Shown: piece by piece, positions 1 through 6,088 of the stretch
Layout: every line of letters begins with the position of its first letter
Numbering within the stretch: the stretch's first letter is position 1
Virus record (IMG/VR): IMGVR_UViG_3300042887_000783
Location: 1-23,007 of that record
Length of the DNA: 23,007 nt
Source: a virus
Reading direction: 5' to 3' (one strand)
The notes under the pieces: model-generated
Seen by the model: only the letters and a program-made list of their open reading frames with translations
The model's database searches: none
What the model was told of the DNA's origin: nothing
Made by a program: the position numbers and the translations under genes

Positions 1-361
1 GTCTAGTCCACGGTTCCATTTTAGCGTTAATATCACCTGGTAGGAAACCATGTTTCTCATCATCCACCCCTACCGCTGGACGAGTTAGTACAATCTTCTT
101 CACCTCCCCTTCTTTATAGGCTTTAATACCGGCTAACACGGCTAACATGGTTTTACCCGTACCGGCTGGACCCGTAGCAAAAACAATACTCTTGCTATCA
201 TCGGTCAATAAATTAATATACTCTTCTTGGTTAATACTCTTAGGAATCAGTTGAACTGATTTTCGTTGCTGGACATAATTATTAAAACTTACTACGGTGC
301 TATCTACTACAAATGCTGATGTGTTGTTACTGCGGCTATTGCTTCTGCGATGTCTTGGCAT
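1..361 (-). CDS. phoH: PhoH-like P-loop ATPase (N-terminal part; cut by window start)
   Basis: The reverse strand reads open from an ATG at 361 to the window edge, giving 120 residues. A Walker A motif GPAGTGKT lies at residues 64-71, preceded by a hydrophobic strand (SIVFAT) and followed by the PhoH-typical VLTRPAVGVDDEKHGFLPGD stretch at about 91-110. PhoH-family proteins are ATPases, often linked to RNA helicase/nuclease functions, and are very common in marine and freshwater T4-like phages; their role in infection is unsettled. The start is supported by an AGGGAG ribosome binding site a few bases upstream on the minus strand. The gene diverges from the plus-strand gene at 558. The C-terminal half, including Walker B, is outside the window, so nothing can be said about its integrity. 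Confidence 0.93.
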   Translation of the reverse strand, partial: MPRHRRSNSRSNNTSAFVVDSTVVSFNNYVQQRKSVQLIPKSINQEEYINLLTDDSKSIVFATGPAGTGKTMLAVLAGIKAYKEGEVKKIVLTRPAVGVDDEKHGFLPGDINAKMEPWTR

Positions 362-557
362 ACTGCTCCCTTTTCTAATTGATTGTACAGATTAAAGGCA
401 TCATGTACACAGGTATTTAAGAGAGTAAATTTAGTTTTTTAGTGAGCAGTTAAAAAGGAAATCTAGTGACTAAATATTAAGCTATCCGAGCAATTCAGTT
501 TTTCTTATATTCACCCTATCATCAAAATCTGCATAAATAACTAAAAGAGTTATAACT
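362..557. other. divergent intergenic region
   Basis: This is the longest clearly gene-free stretch, 196 bases between the divergent phoH and the gene at 558. It holds an ATAAATA motif at 533-539 for the rightward gene. A weak sigma70-like pair on the minus strand (TGTACA, 16 bases, TACAAT, about 382-409) could drive phoH, but its -35 box matches only four of six consensus bases. I see no hairpin terminator and no small ORF of note. Confidence 0.5.
533..539 (+). promoter_or_regulatory. T4-type late promoter motif ATAAATA
   Basis: ATAAATA lies 18 bases before the ATG at 558. By analogy with T4 late promoters (TATAAATA, start site about 6 bases after the last A) transcription would begin near 545. 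Confidence 0.5.
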
Positions 558-1088
558 ATGTCAAAAGCAATCTCAGATGTAATTGAAAATACCAAAGATA
601 TATTCATGACAGACAGCAGTCTAGTAAGCCTATTGGACTTTGAACGTGTGCTAGATGAATTAGATATCTACGTATATAAAAATTGGCAAGATGGCGAACT
701 TGTTGAAGGTCCTATCTACGAAAAATACTTTGTAAGCTGTACGTTTATGTGGCCTTACAAACTTATGCCAGATCCTCGTGGCGGCGAACGTCTAATGGAT
801 TATGACTGTGAAGTTTTCTACAGCAAAGACCAATTAGAATATCCTATCAAAATCGAAACACCAGACGACTTTGAAGCAGGTACTAAGATGCCTAAAATGG
901 GCAAAAAGCCGGTTTGGTTAGTTACTATAGTAATGCCTAAGAAACTAATGCAGGAAATACAGCAAGGTAGTTTAGATTTAGAAAGCGCAACACTTGATTT
1001 AGAGGACGTTGAAAATGCCTATGAAGAGGGTGATGATCAAACAACACAATTTGATGCTAGTGAAGAAGAAAATGCAAACACCATCTAA
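558..1088 (+). CDS. conserved-looking phage protein of unknown function (acidic C-terminus)
   Basis: A 176-residue soluble protein with no signal peptide or membrane segment. The N-terminal 130 residues mix predicted helix and strand and are rich in aromatic and charged residues (YVYKNWQDGE, CTFMWPYKLMPDPRGGERL). The last 40 residues are strongly acidic (LDLEDVENAYEEGDD...EEE). I do not recognise a domain. The end overlaps the following gene by 17 bases, so the two are probably co-translated and may work together. A late-type motif at 533-539 suggests late expression, which would fit a virion or assembly role, but this is only inferred from context. Confidence 0.8.
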   Translation: MSKAISDVIENTKDIFMTDSSLVSLLDFERVLDELDIYVYKNWQDGELVEGPIYEKYFVSCTFMWPYKLMPDPRGGERLMDYDCEVFYSKDQLEYPIKIETPDDFEAGTKMPKMGKKPVWLVTIVMPKKLMQEIQQGSLDLESATLDLEDVENAYEEGDDQTTQFDASEEENANTI

Positions 1089-1635
1089 TACATTAAACGA
1101 AAACTTAGAATACGGCGATCTTAAACGCCTAGTTCACGATGAACTGCACATTGACGAATACAAGTCAAAGATGGGCGATGATGCCGATGTATGTGTATTG
1201 AGTTTTAAAGTCGCAGGTAAAGAGCCTAGTATAGACTTAGTAAACTTCATCGAAAAAGGCTACGAGTTTGTGCTCGATGCAGATGTTAGCTCAGGTGAAA
1301 AAGAAGGCGGAGATTATCTAGTGTTTGTTGAACTAGAACGCACCAAGGACTTGCCAGAACAAATCATGCGTTTGTTAGGTGATATTAAAAACTTAACAGA
1401 AGTAGATCCTAGCGAGTGGCGTGTTGTTTATCGTAAATCAGACAAAGAACACGATCTAACAGAAGAAGCGTTAGCTAGACTTATTCCACTAACACCAAAT
1501 GAATACAACAGAAAATACCAACGCGAACAAGACGAACTCGACGCAATGAGGGCAGTTGCGGGTGTAAAAATTACAACCAAAGCACCTAAAAATGAATATA
1601 CGGAGAGCTTACGAATAGCAGCCGGCCTAAAATAA
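1072..1635 (+). CDS. unknown phage protein, translationally coupled to upstream gene
   Basis: A 187-residue soluble protein. The open frame extends back to an ATG at 1009, but that would overlap the previous gene by 80 bases and add a lysine/methionine-rich N-terminus unlike the rest. The ATG at 1072 has a purine-rich GAAGAAGAAA just upstream and gives a sensible MQTPSNTLNENLEYGDL start, so I prefer it. The protein appears alpha/beta, with a hydrophobic strand VCVLSFKVAG and a helix-rich second half (LPEQIMRLLGDIKNL, REQDELDAMRAVAGV). The last part (IPLTPNEYNRKYQREQDELD) is basic/acidic mixed. No family recognised. It overlaps the preceding gene by 17 bases and is followed by the endolysin 17 bases downstream. 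Confidence 0.75.
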   Translation: MQTPSNTLNENLEYGDLKRLVHDELHIDEYKSKMGDDADVCVLSFKVAGKEPSIDLVNFIEKGYEFVLDADVSSGEKEGGDYLVFVELERTKDLPEQIMRLLGDIKNLTEVDPSEWRVVYRKSDKEHDLTEEALARLIPLTPNEYNRKYQREQDELDAMRAVAGVKITTKAPKNEYTESLRIAAGLK

Positions 1636-1652
1636 ATTGAAAGGAATCAATC

Positions 1653-2498
1653 ATGCAAATTTCAGCATCAGTAATCAAAGCAATATTTCCAAAGTATAAA
1701 CATCCAGAAGACCTGGCAGAAGTACTTACAGAGCAATTTGAAAAGTACGAGATTAACACAGTTAATCGTGCTGCAGGTTTCCTAGCACAATGCGGACATG
1801 AGTCGGCAGGCTTTACAATTCTTAAAGAAAACTTAAACTACTCAGCAGAGGGTTTAAACAAAATCTTTAAAAAATACTTCCCAACACTAGCAGATGCAAC
1901 ACCTTATGCACGTAATCCACAAAAGATTGCTAACAAAGTCTACGGTAATAGAATGGGCAATGGTCCAGAATCAAGTGGCGACGGCTTTAAATTCTGTGGT
2001 CGCGGTGCAATCCAATTAACGGGCCGTGACAACTACACACAGTTTGCTAAATCAGTAGGCATAACTGTAGAAGAAGCAGTGGCAGACTTAGAAACACTAG
2101 ATGGTGCTATTGAGTCCGCTTGCTGGTTCTGGAAAAAGAATGGATTAAATGCTATATGTGATGCAGATGACATTGTTAAAATGACCAAACGTATTAACGG
2201 TGGTACAATTGGCCTAGAAGACCGCACAAAACACTACAAAGAAGCTAAACACTTGTTAGGCGGCGGGCATGTAGCGGAGTCACATGCAGCACCTGCAGCT
2301 GCTACAGAGTACGTAACAGTGCGTGTAGGTAGCAATAACGACACAGTTAAAGCAGTACAAAAGGCTCTAGGACAAACAGCAGATGGTAAGTTTGGCCCAG
2401 GTACAGAGAAAGCAGTTAAAGCGTGGCAAACTAAAAATGGCCTAACAGCAGATGGTATTGTTGGCCCAGCAACTATTCGTAAAATGCTAGGAGAATAA
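1653..2498 (+). CDS. endolysin: GH19 chitinase-like lysozyme with peptidoglycan-binding domain
   Basis: A 281-residue enzyme predicted to cut the glycan strands of host peptidoglycan at lysis. Residues 1-200 form a glycoside hydrolase 19 domain: the catalytic Glu is probably E50 in GHESAGF, and the conserved GRGAIQLTGRDNY block sits at 116-128. A short Ala-rich linker (about 203-217) leads to a C-terminal PG_binding_1-type domain (218-281; repeats TADGKFGPGTEKAVKAWQ and TADGIVGPATIRK). No signal peptide is visible, so release to the periplasm should depend on the holin encoded downstream. The ATG at 1653 has a good AAAGGA ribosome binding site. It heads the lysis cassette and is followed one base later by the i-spanin. 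The modular design, with the wall-binding domain at the C-terminus, is known for some gram-negative phage endolysins. Confidence 0.9.
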   Translation: MQISASVIKAIFPKYKHPEDLAEVLTEQFEKYEINTVNRAAGFLAQCGHESAGFTILKENLNYSAEGLNKIFKKYFPTLADATPYARNPQKIANKVYGNRMGNGPESSGDGFKFCGRGAIQLTGRDNYTQFAKSVGITVEEAVADLETLDGAIESACWFWKKNGLNAICDADDIVKMTKRINGGTIGLEDRTKHYKEAKHLLGGGHVAESHAAPAAATEYVTVRVGSNNDTVKAVQKALGQTADGKFGPGTEKAVKAWQTKNGLTADGIVGPATIRKMLGE

Positions 2499-2499
2499 C

Positions 2500-2955
2500 G
2501 TGTTCTTACTACATTTTTTGCCAGATGGGTTCTTACAATTCATTATCAACATTGTACTACTAACAGGTTTAGGGTTAACTAGCATTGGTTTCTTCCTAGT
2601 AGGATTTATTCCAGGCTTACGTAGCTACAAAACCCTTATTCAAATTGTTGGTGTTGTTCTATTAGCACTGGGTATCTACTGGAAAGGTGGCTACGGTGTT
2701 GAAATGGAATGGCGTGCGAAGGTTGCCGAACTGCAAGAGAAAGTAGCAGCAGCAGAAGCTAAATCAAAAGAAACTAATACTGTTATCCAAGAGAAAATAG
2801 TTACTAAAGTTAAACATATTAAAGATGTACAGGTTAAAATTCAACAGCAAATTGTTGAAAAAGAAAAAATTATCAACAGTGAATGTACAGTGTCTTCGGA
2901 AGCTATTGCAATCTTAAACAAAGCTGCAGAGAAACCAGTAGGAGAAGTCAAATGA
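2500..2955 (+). CDS. i-spanin (Rz-like), two predicted TM segments, GTG start
   Basis: A 151-residue membrane protein starting with GTG at 2500 (TAGGAG ribosome binding site just upstream). Two hydrophobic segments lie at about 11-36 and 45-61, followed by a long alpha-helical, coiled-coil-prone region (about 68-125) and a small C-terminal module with one cysteine (C129) and the SSEAIAILNKAAE ending seen in Rz-type proteins. Spanins connect inner and outer membranes and complete lysis of gram-negative hosts. The position directly after the endolysin and overlapping the lipoprotein gene (ATGA at 2952-2955) matches Rz/Rz1 arrangements. A classical Rz has one TM segment; two would require the N-terminus to be periplasmic, or the first segment not to span the membrane. 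Confidence 0.75.
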   Translation: MFLLHFLPDGFLQFIINIVLLTGLGLTSIGFFLVGFIPGLRSYKTLIQIVGVVLLALGIYWKGGYGVEMEWRAKVAELQEKVAAAEAKSKETNTVIQEKIVTKVKHIKDVQVKIQQQIVEKEKIINSECTVSSEAIAILNKAAEKPVGEVK

Positions 2956-3212
2956 GATACTTATTAATAGCGTTATTGTTAACAGGTTGCTCAACACTAG
3001 TTCCTGTAAAACAATCATTCCCAGAACTACCAAGCGAATTGGCGGTTGAGTGTCCTAATCTTAAACAACTGCCGCCAGAAACAACTAAACTAACCGACGT
3101 AGTAAGTACAGTAAGTGAAAACTATGGTACATATTACGAGTGCCAAGCACGTAAAGAAGCATGGGTAGAGTGGTATAAAGCACAAAAACAAATCTACGAC
3201 GGAGTTAAATAA
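2952..3212 (+). CDS. o-spanin-like outer-membrane lipoprotein
   Basis: An 86-residue lipoprotein. The frame is open from 2883, but the ATG at 2952 immediately precedes the signal peptide MRYLLIALLLTGC and overlaps the i-spanin stop (ATGA), so it is the right start. The lipobox LLTGC gives a lipidated Cys13. The mature protein is mostly polar with an early proline-rich stretch (PVKQSFPELPSELAVECP), two further cysteines (ECP, YEC) and a helical C-terminus. By position and lipoprotein nature it is the likely partner of the i-spanin upstream. Unlike lambda Rz1 it is not embedded within Rz. It overlaps the next gene by one base (TAATG), so the four small lysis genes form a tightly coupled unit. 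Confidence 0.72.
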   Translation: MRYLLIALLLTGCSTLVPVKQSFPELPSELAVECPNLKQLPPETTKLTDVVSTVSENYGTYYECQARKEAWVEWYKAQKQIYDGVK

Positions 3213-3613
3213 TGAAACGTTTAGTTGTAGTATTAGCTTTATTATTAAACGGTTGCGCACTTATTGACTACTACAATATGGCTAAATGGGATAACAATGA
3301 GTATATGATTGTTAACCAAATCCGTACAGAAGCACAATTAGGTGCAGAACATTGTGCTGTTAAAAAAGAAGTATTACCTAGTGTAAACTTTATCTACAGT
3401 AAGAGTGTAGAACTTAAAAACTACAGTTCCACTATCAGTCATAACGAAGAAGCAGCTAAGATGTCAGATGAATTATTAGCTATAACAAAAGGCCTAAAAG
3501 AGCGTTATTATAGCGGTGATGAAGTTAGTCAAAAGTATTGTGAATTAAAATTCAATACTATTGATACTAGCACAACTACAATACAGAAATCTCTAGGAGC
3601 TAAACCACGATGA
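3212..3613 (+). CDS. second predicted lipoprotein in the lysis cassette
   Basis: A 133-residue protein starting at the TAATG junction. The N-terminus MKRLVVVLALLLNGC is a short lipoprotein signal with lipobox LLNGC and lipidated Cys15. The mature part is largely alpha-helical and polar, with two other cysteines (EHCAVKK, KYCELK). I do not recognise the family. It could be an additional envelope or spanin component, or a lipoprotein that alters the envelope, for example for superinfection exclusion; the sequence alone does not decide. Overlap with both neighbours argues for expression with the lysis genes. Confidence 0.72.
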   Translation: MKRLVVVLALLLNGCALIDYYNMAKWDNNEYMIVNQIRTEAQLGAEHCAVKKEVLPSVNFIYSKSVELKNYSSTISHNEEAAKMSDELLAITKGLKERYYSGDEVSQKYCELKFNTIDTSTTTIQKSLGAKPR

Positions 3614-3816
3614 CCACACCATTAGACGTAATAGCAGAAGCGCATACGCTAGAAAATGAATTCAAAGCAGGCAGACTTAATGCTAGCGAGTTAAAAGAAA
3701 TGTTAGATGATTTAAAGCACACTAAAGCTATTTTAGCAGCCGCAGATGATCTTACAGTAAGAGGTGAGATACACCAATTAATAGACGGTATTATAGCCGC
3801 AGCTGGTGCAGTTTAA
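3610..3816 (+). CDS. small helical protein, unknown
   Basis: A 68-residue soluble protein starting in an ATGA overlap with the previous stop. Composition and pattern suggest two or three amphipathic helices (LDVIAEAHTLENEFKAG, ASELKEMLDDLKHTKAIL, RGEIHQLIDGIIAAAGAV). There is no membrane segment or signal. Its place between the lipoproteins and the holin suggests some role at lysis, such as a cytoplasmic regulator, but nothing in the sequence proves it. Confidence 0.65.
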   Translation: MTTPLDVIAEAHTLENEFKAGRLNASELKEMLDDLKHTKAILAAADDLTVRGEIHQLIDGIIAAAGAV

Positions 3817-3825
3817 TCAAAACCA

Positions 3826-3832
3826 ATAAATA
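3826..3832 (+). promoter_or_regulatory. T4-type late promoter motif ATAAATA
   Basis: Lies in the 48-base gap before the holin. The expected start site near 3838 leaves a 27-base leader containing the strong TAGGAG site at about 3852-3857, giving the holin its own late transcript separate from the endolysin/spanin block. Confidence 0.55.
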
Positions 3833-3864
3833 CTATTATAATCAATTACACTAGGAGTTAGACA

Positions 3865-4143
3865 ATGACAACAAAAGTAGAAAAAAAAGAAGATTTTATG
3901 ACGTCTAAATGGCGCCCAATGATGGCTATGACCTACATGGCTACCATCTTATTTGACTTTATTTTAGGCCCAATTTTATTTAATGTATTACAATACTGGA
4001 ATCCAGGTCAAGCAATTGGCATGTGGGTACCGTTAACATTACAAGGCGGCGGCATGTACCATATTGCCATGGGTGCTATTTTAGGTATCTCAGCATTTAC
4101 TCGTGGTAAAGAAAAAGTAGCAGAGATCGAAGCGGGAAAATAG
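3865..4143 (+). CDS. holin of the three-TM type (zero-frame product, 92 aa)
   Basis: A 92-residue membrane protein resembling the GTA/phage three-TM holin family: a polar N-terminus with SKWRP (14-18), then hydrophobic segments at about 19-45 and 51-84, and a charged C-terminus (FTRGKEKVAEIEAGK). Holins accumulate in the inner membrane and open it at a set time, releasing the endolysin. The ATG at 3865 has a strong TAGGAG site; a second ATG at residue 12 (before TSKWRP) could give a shorter form, as in dual-start holins. The stop at 4141-4143 directly follows a GGGAAAA slippery heptamer, and the -1 frame stays open for 72 codons beyond it, so this is probably only one of two products (see 4140-4358). 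Confidence 0.8.
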   Translation: MTTKVEKKEDFMTSKWRPMMAMTYMATILFDFILGPILFNVLQYWNPGQAIGMWVPLTLQGGGMYHIAMGAILGISAFTRGKEKVAEIEAGK

Positions 4144-4177
4144 AGGGGTACGGAACAGCCCCAGAAGTAAGTGTTCC
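4134..4177 (+). promoter_or_regulatory. putative programmed -1 ribosomal frameshift signal (slippery site plus H-type pseudoknot)
   Basis: The heptamer G GGA AAA (4134-4140) is in the correct phase X XXY YYZ relative to the holin frame, immediately before its TAG. Four bases later, stem 1 can form between GGGG (4145-4148) and CCCC (4159-4162). The loop sequence GGAACA (4152-4157) is perfectly complementary to TGTTCC (4172-4177), making stem 2. Loop 1 is 3 bases, the inter-stem base is one G, and loop 3 is 9 purine-rich bases. This is textbook H-type pseudoknot geometry, although stem 1 is short and the spacer is at the low end. All pairings were read by eye. Confidence 0.75.
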
Positions 4178-4358
4178 AGCAGAACCCGAATGGGTAGATA
4201 CTCCACCAGTGGCAACAGCAACAGTAGCTGATGTAACGCCAGTAGAGGCTCCTGTAGCACAACCTGAGGTAGTAGAAGTAGCAGAGGCACAACCGCTAAC
4301 TGAAACTACAGAAGACGCAGTAGATCCAAGTCGTCCAGCTAGACGTAAGAAAAAATAA
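4140..4358 (+). CDS. -1 frame extension of the holin (72 residues, no start codon of its own)
   Basis: After slipping at 4134-4140 the ribosome would continue IEGYGTAPEVSV... to TAA at 4356-4358, making a 164-residue holin-extension product. The extension is Pro/Ala/Val/Glu-rich (PVEAPVAQPEVVEVAEAQP) and ends in a basic PSRPARRKK tail, so it looks like a disordered cytoplasmic or periplasmic tail. The frame has no ATG; its upstream boundary is a stop at 4107-4109, so the shift must occur between 4110 and 4140, exactly where the slippery site is. One GTG exists about 70 bases in, without a clear ribosome binding site. A transcription terminator follows at 4387-4420. A sequencing error would also join the frames but would not explain the signal. 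Confidence 0.7.
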   Translation: MEGYGTAPEVSVPAEPEWVDTPPVATATVADVTPVEAPVAQPEVVEVAEAQPLTETTEDAVDPSRPARRKKK

Positions 4359-4371
4359 CTTACCAGTTTAG

Positions 4372-4400
4372 TTGACATTAAATAAGAAGGCAAGTATACT
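4372..4400 (+). promoter_or_regulatory. sigma70-type promoter for the methyltransferase gene
   Basis: TTGACA (4372-4377), a 17-base spacer, then TATACT (4395-4400); start expected near 4407. The -10 box lies within the terminator hairpin that ends the holin transcript. Confidence 0.8.
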
Positions 4401-4420
4401 ATATGTTACTTGCCTTTTTT
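4387..4420 (+). terminator. rho-independent terminator after the holin
   Basis: A ten-base-pair stem AAGGCAAGTA / TACTTGCCTT (4387-4396 with 4407-4416), a ten-base loop, and a run of T through 4420. It closes the lysis transcript. The predicted start of the next promoter is at the beginning of the 3' arm, so the downstream mRNA cannot form the hairpin. Confidence 0.8.
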
Positions 4421-4441
4421 CACATTCAATTAGGAGTTACA

Positions 4442-5158
4442 ATGGCCGTAACAGTAGAAGAACATAGTCCGTTTTTAGAAGCATTGATCTATTTAAATCA
4501 AGCTAAAGTAGTAGTAGAAGTAGGTGTAGCAGAAGCTAAAACTACAGCATTTTTATGTCGTGGTGCTGCACGTGTCAACGGCAAAGTCTACGGTTACGAT
4601 ATTTGGGACACACACGGCCTACAAAATCAATTTGAACATTGGTCAAGCAAAGAAAAATGTGAAGAATACCTACGTAAAGAAGGTCATGTTAATTTTGAAT
4701 TAACTAAGATCGACAGCAAAACTTCAGAATTCCGTGAGTTAATCAAAACTAAACACCCACGTGTCGACCTAGCATTTATTGATGGGTGCCACAGCTATAA
4801 CGGTATCAAAAATGACTTTGAAGCTATCTATCCACAGCTAAGTGAAACTGGTATTATTGTATTCCACGATACTATGAGTATTGATGGTTGTCGTGAGTTT
4901 ATGATTGAATTACGCACTAAGTTATGGGACGGCACATTTGATCTAGTTACGTTCCCATTTGGTAGCATGGTATATGGTGATGGTAATGTAGTAGATCGCA
5001 GAACTGGTGTTAGTATGCTGGTTAAACGTGGCTTTGCTGTATCAACACAACCAATTGACGAGCAATGTAACCTAGATGAACACTTCAATGACATCTATGT
5101 AGCAGAAGAAGATTGGTATGAAGCAGAACTTAAACGTGCTGCTAAATCTAAAAAATAA
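4442..5158 (+). CDS. class I SAM-dependent methyltransferase (Methyltransf_24-like)
   Basis: A 238-residue protein. The frame opens at an ATG at 4403, which would lie upstream of the predicted transcription start; the ATG at 4442 has a TAGGAG site and is preferred. The SAM-binding motif I is VVVEVGVAEAKTT (residues 23-35). Further Rossmann elements follow: KVYGYDIWD, and DLAFIDGCHSYNGIKNDF followed by GIIVFHDT, where the FIDG.HSY and HDT elements are typical of the Methyltransf_24 family. The substrate is unknown; relatives modify sugars, small molecules or surface glycans. It is expressed from its own sigma70-type promoter (4372-4400), separating it from the lysis genes. The C-terminus is lysine-rich. 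Confidence 0.85.
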   Translation: MAVTVEEHSPFLEALIYLNQAKVVVEVGVAEAKTTAFLCRGAARVNGKVYGYDIWDTHGLQNQFEHWSSKEKCEEYLRKEGHVNFELTKIDSKTSEFRELIKTKHPRVDLAFIDGCHSYNGIKNDFEAIYPQLSETGIIVFHDTMSIDGCREFMIELRTKLWDGTFDLVTFPFGSMVYGDGNVVDRRTGVSMLVKRGFAVSTQPIDEQCNLDEHFNDIYVAEEDWYEAELKRAAKSKK

Positions 5159-5161
5159 ATA
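5155..5161 (+). promoter_or_regulatory. ATAAATA late-type motif overlapping the methyltransferase stop
   Basis: Lies just before the sigma70-type promoter of the dnaJ-like gene. It could add late transcription of the chaperone pair, but part of the motif is the TAA stop codon of the preceding gene, so chance is possible. Confidence 0.35.
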
Positions 5162-5162
5162 C

Positions 5163-5191
5163 TTGACAAACTAATAGTTTTCTTATAGAAT
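5163..5191 (+). promoter_or_regulatory. sigma70-type promoter for the dnaJ-like/clp pair
   Basis: TTGACA (5163-5168), 17 bases, TAGAAT (5186-5191). The predicted start near 5198 falls on or beside the ATG at 5199, suggesting an mRNA with almost no leader. No Shine-Dalgarno sequence is seen before this ATG. Confidence 0.7.
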
Positions 5192-5198
5192 ATAAAAT

Positions 5199-6065
5199 AT
5201 GGCTAATGCATATGAAACTCTAGGTGTGCCTAAAGGGGCATCTGAAGAAGAAGTTAAGAAAGCGTATCGTAAACTAGCAAGTAAACATCACCCAGATCGT
5301 GGTGGTGATACTGCTAAGTTTCAAGAGATACAATCCGCTTACGACACCCTCTCAGACCCCAACCGGCGTGCCCAACATGACAATCCTAGTCCGTTCAGTG
5401 GTTTTGACCAAGGGCAACAGGGAGGTAGTCACTTCGAATTCCACTTTGGTGGTGGTAATCCCCATGACATATTTGAGCAGATGTTCCGACAAGCACATGG
5501 CGGTGGCAATCCATTTAATCAAAGAGGGCAACAACACCAACCTAGACGCAACAAAGATCTGCGTGTGCAATTAACCATTAACATATCTGAAACCCTACAA
5601 CAAATACGTAAAACAATCAGTGTACAAACCACTAAAGGCGATCGCTATAATGTAGACGTTGATATTCCACGTGGAGTAAGTAACGGCACTACTATCAAGT
5701 ATTCACATATGGGTGATAATATGTTTGATACATTGACAAGAGGCGATTTATATGTTATAATTGTTGTTAACAATGATAGTAACTGTGAAATTCATGGTAT
5801 CAATCTGGTCAAGCATATTGGTGTAAGTGCAATTGATGCTATGCTAGGAACAGATGCTATTGTACGTGGAATCGATGGCCGTGATTTTTCTGTTAGAATT
5901 CCACAAGGCTGTCAACATGATATGAAATTTGGTCTAAGCGGACAAGGCTTATATCAAATGAATACCAATGTTAGAGGTGATTTAGTTGTAGTAGTTGATA
6001 TAGTAATTCCTGTACTCAACGAAGCTCAATTAACTGCACTTAGAAACATTAAAACCATTAACTAA
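5199..6065 (+). CDS. DnaJ-like J-domain co-chaperone (zinc-finger-less, type II)
   Basis: A 288-residue protein. Residues 4-60 are a J domain with the diagnostic HPD at 31-33 and the helix I-IV pattern ([36 protein letters not shown]). A Gly/Phe-rich linker spans about 64-112 ([31 protein letters not shown]). Residues 118-288 resemble the DnaJ C-terminal substrate-binding domains; the CxxCxGxG zinc-finger repeats are absent, as in CbpA-type proteins. J-proteins stimulate Hsp70 ATPase and deliver substrates, so this phage protein may recruit host DnaK for phage protein folding or takeover. It is followed after 23 bases by the Clp ATPase, and the pair probably forms a proteostasis module. Confidence 0.9.
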   Translation: MANAYETLGVPKGASEEEVKKAYRKLASKHHPDRGGDTAKFQEIQSAYDTLSDPNRRAQHDNPSPFSGFDQGQQGGSHFEFHFGGGNPHDIFEQMFRQAHGGGNPFNQRGQQHQPRRNKDLRVQLTINISETLQQIRKTISVQTTKGDRYNVDVDIPRGVSNGTTIKYSHMGDNMFDTLTRGDLYVIIVVNNDSNCEIHGINLVKHIGVSAIDAMLGTDAIVRGIDGRDFSVRIPQGCQHDMKFGLSGQGLYQMNTNVRGDLVVVVDIVIPVLNEAQLTALRNIKTIN

Positions 6066-6088
6066 ATATTTTTAAGAAGAGGTGTACA

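Noticed and set aside
470-476. CTAAATA as an additional late promoter upstream of 558
   Set aside because: It fits a variant late motif, but lies 80 bases from the start codon with a better ATAAATA in between; chance is likely in AT-rich DNA.
4097-4393. Minus-strand open frame of 98 codons opposite the end of the holin gene
   Set aside because: No ribosome binding site, odd Ser/Thr/Gly composition, and it is the antisense of the Pro/Ala/Val-rich -1 frame extension, which explains its openness.
4403-4441. Earlier ATG for the methyltransferase (13 extra residues)
   Set aside because: It lies in the terminator loop, upstream of the predicted transcription start, and lacks a Shine-Dalgarno site; the ATG at 4442 has TAGGAG.
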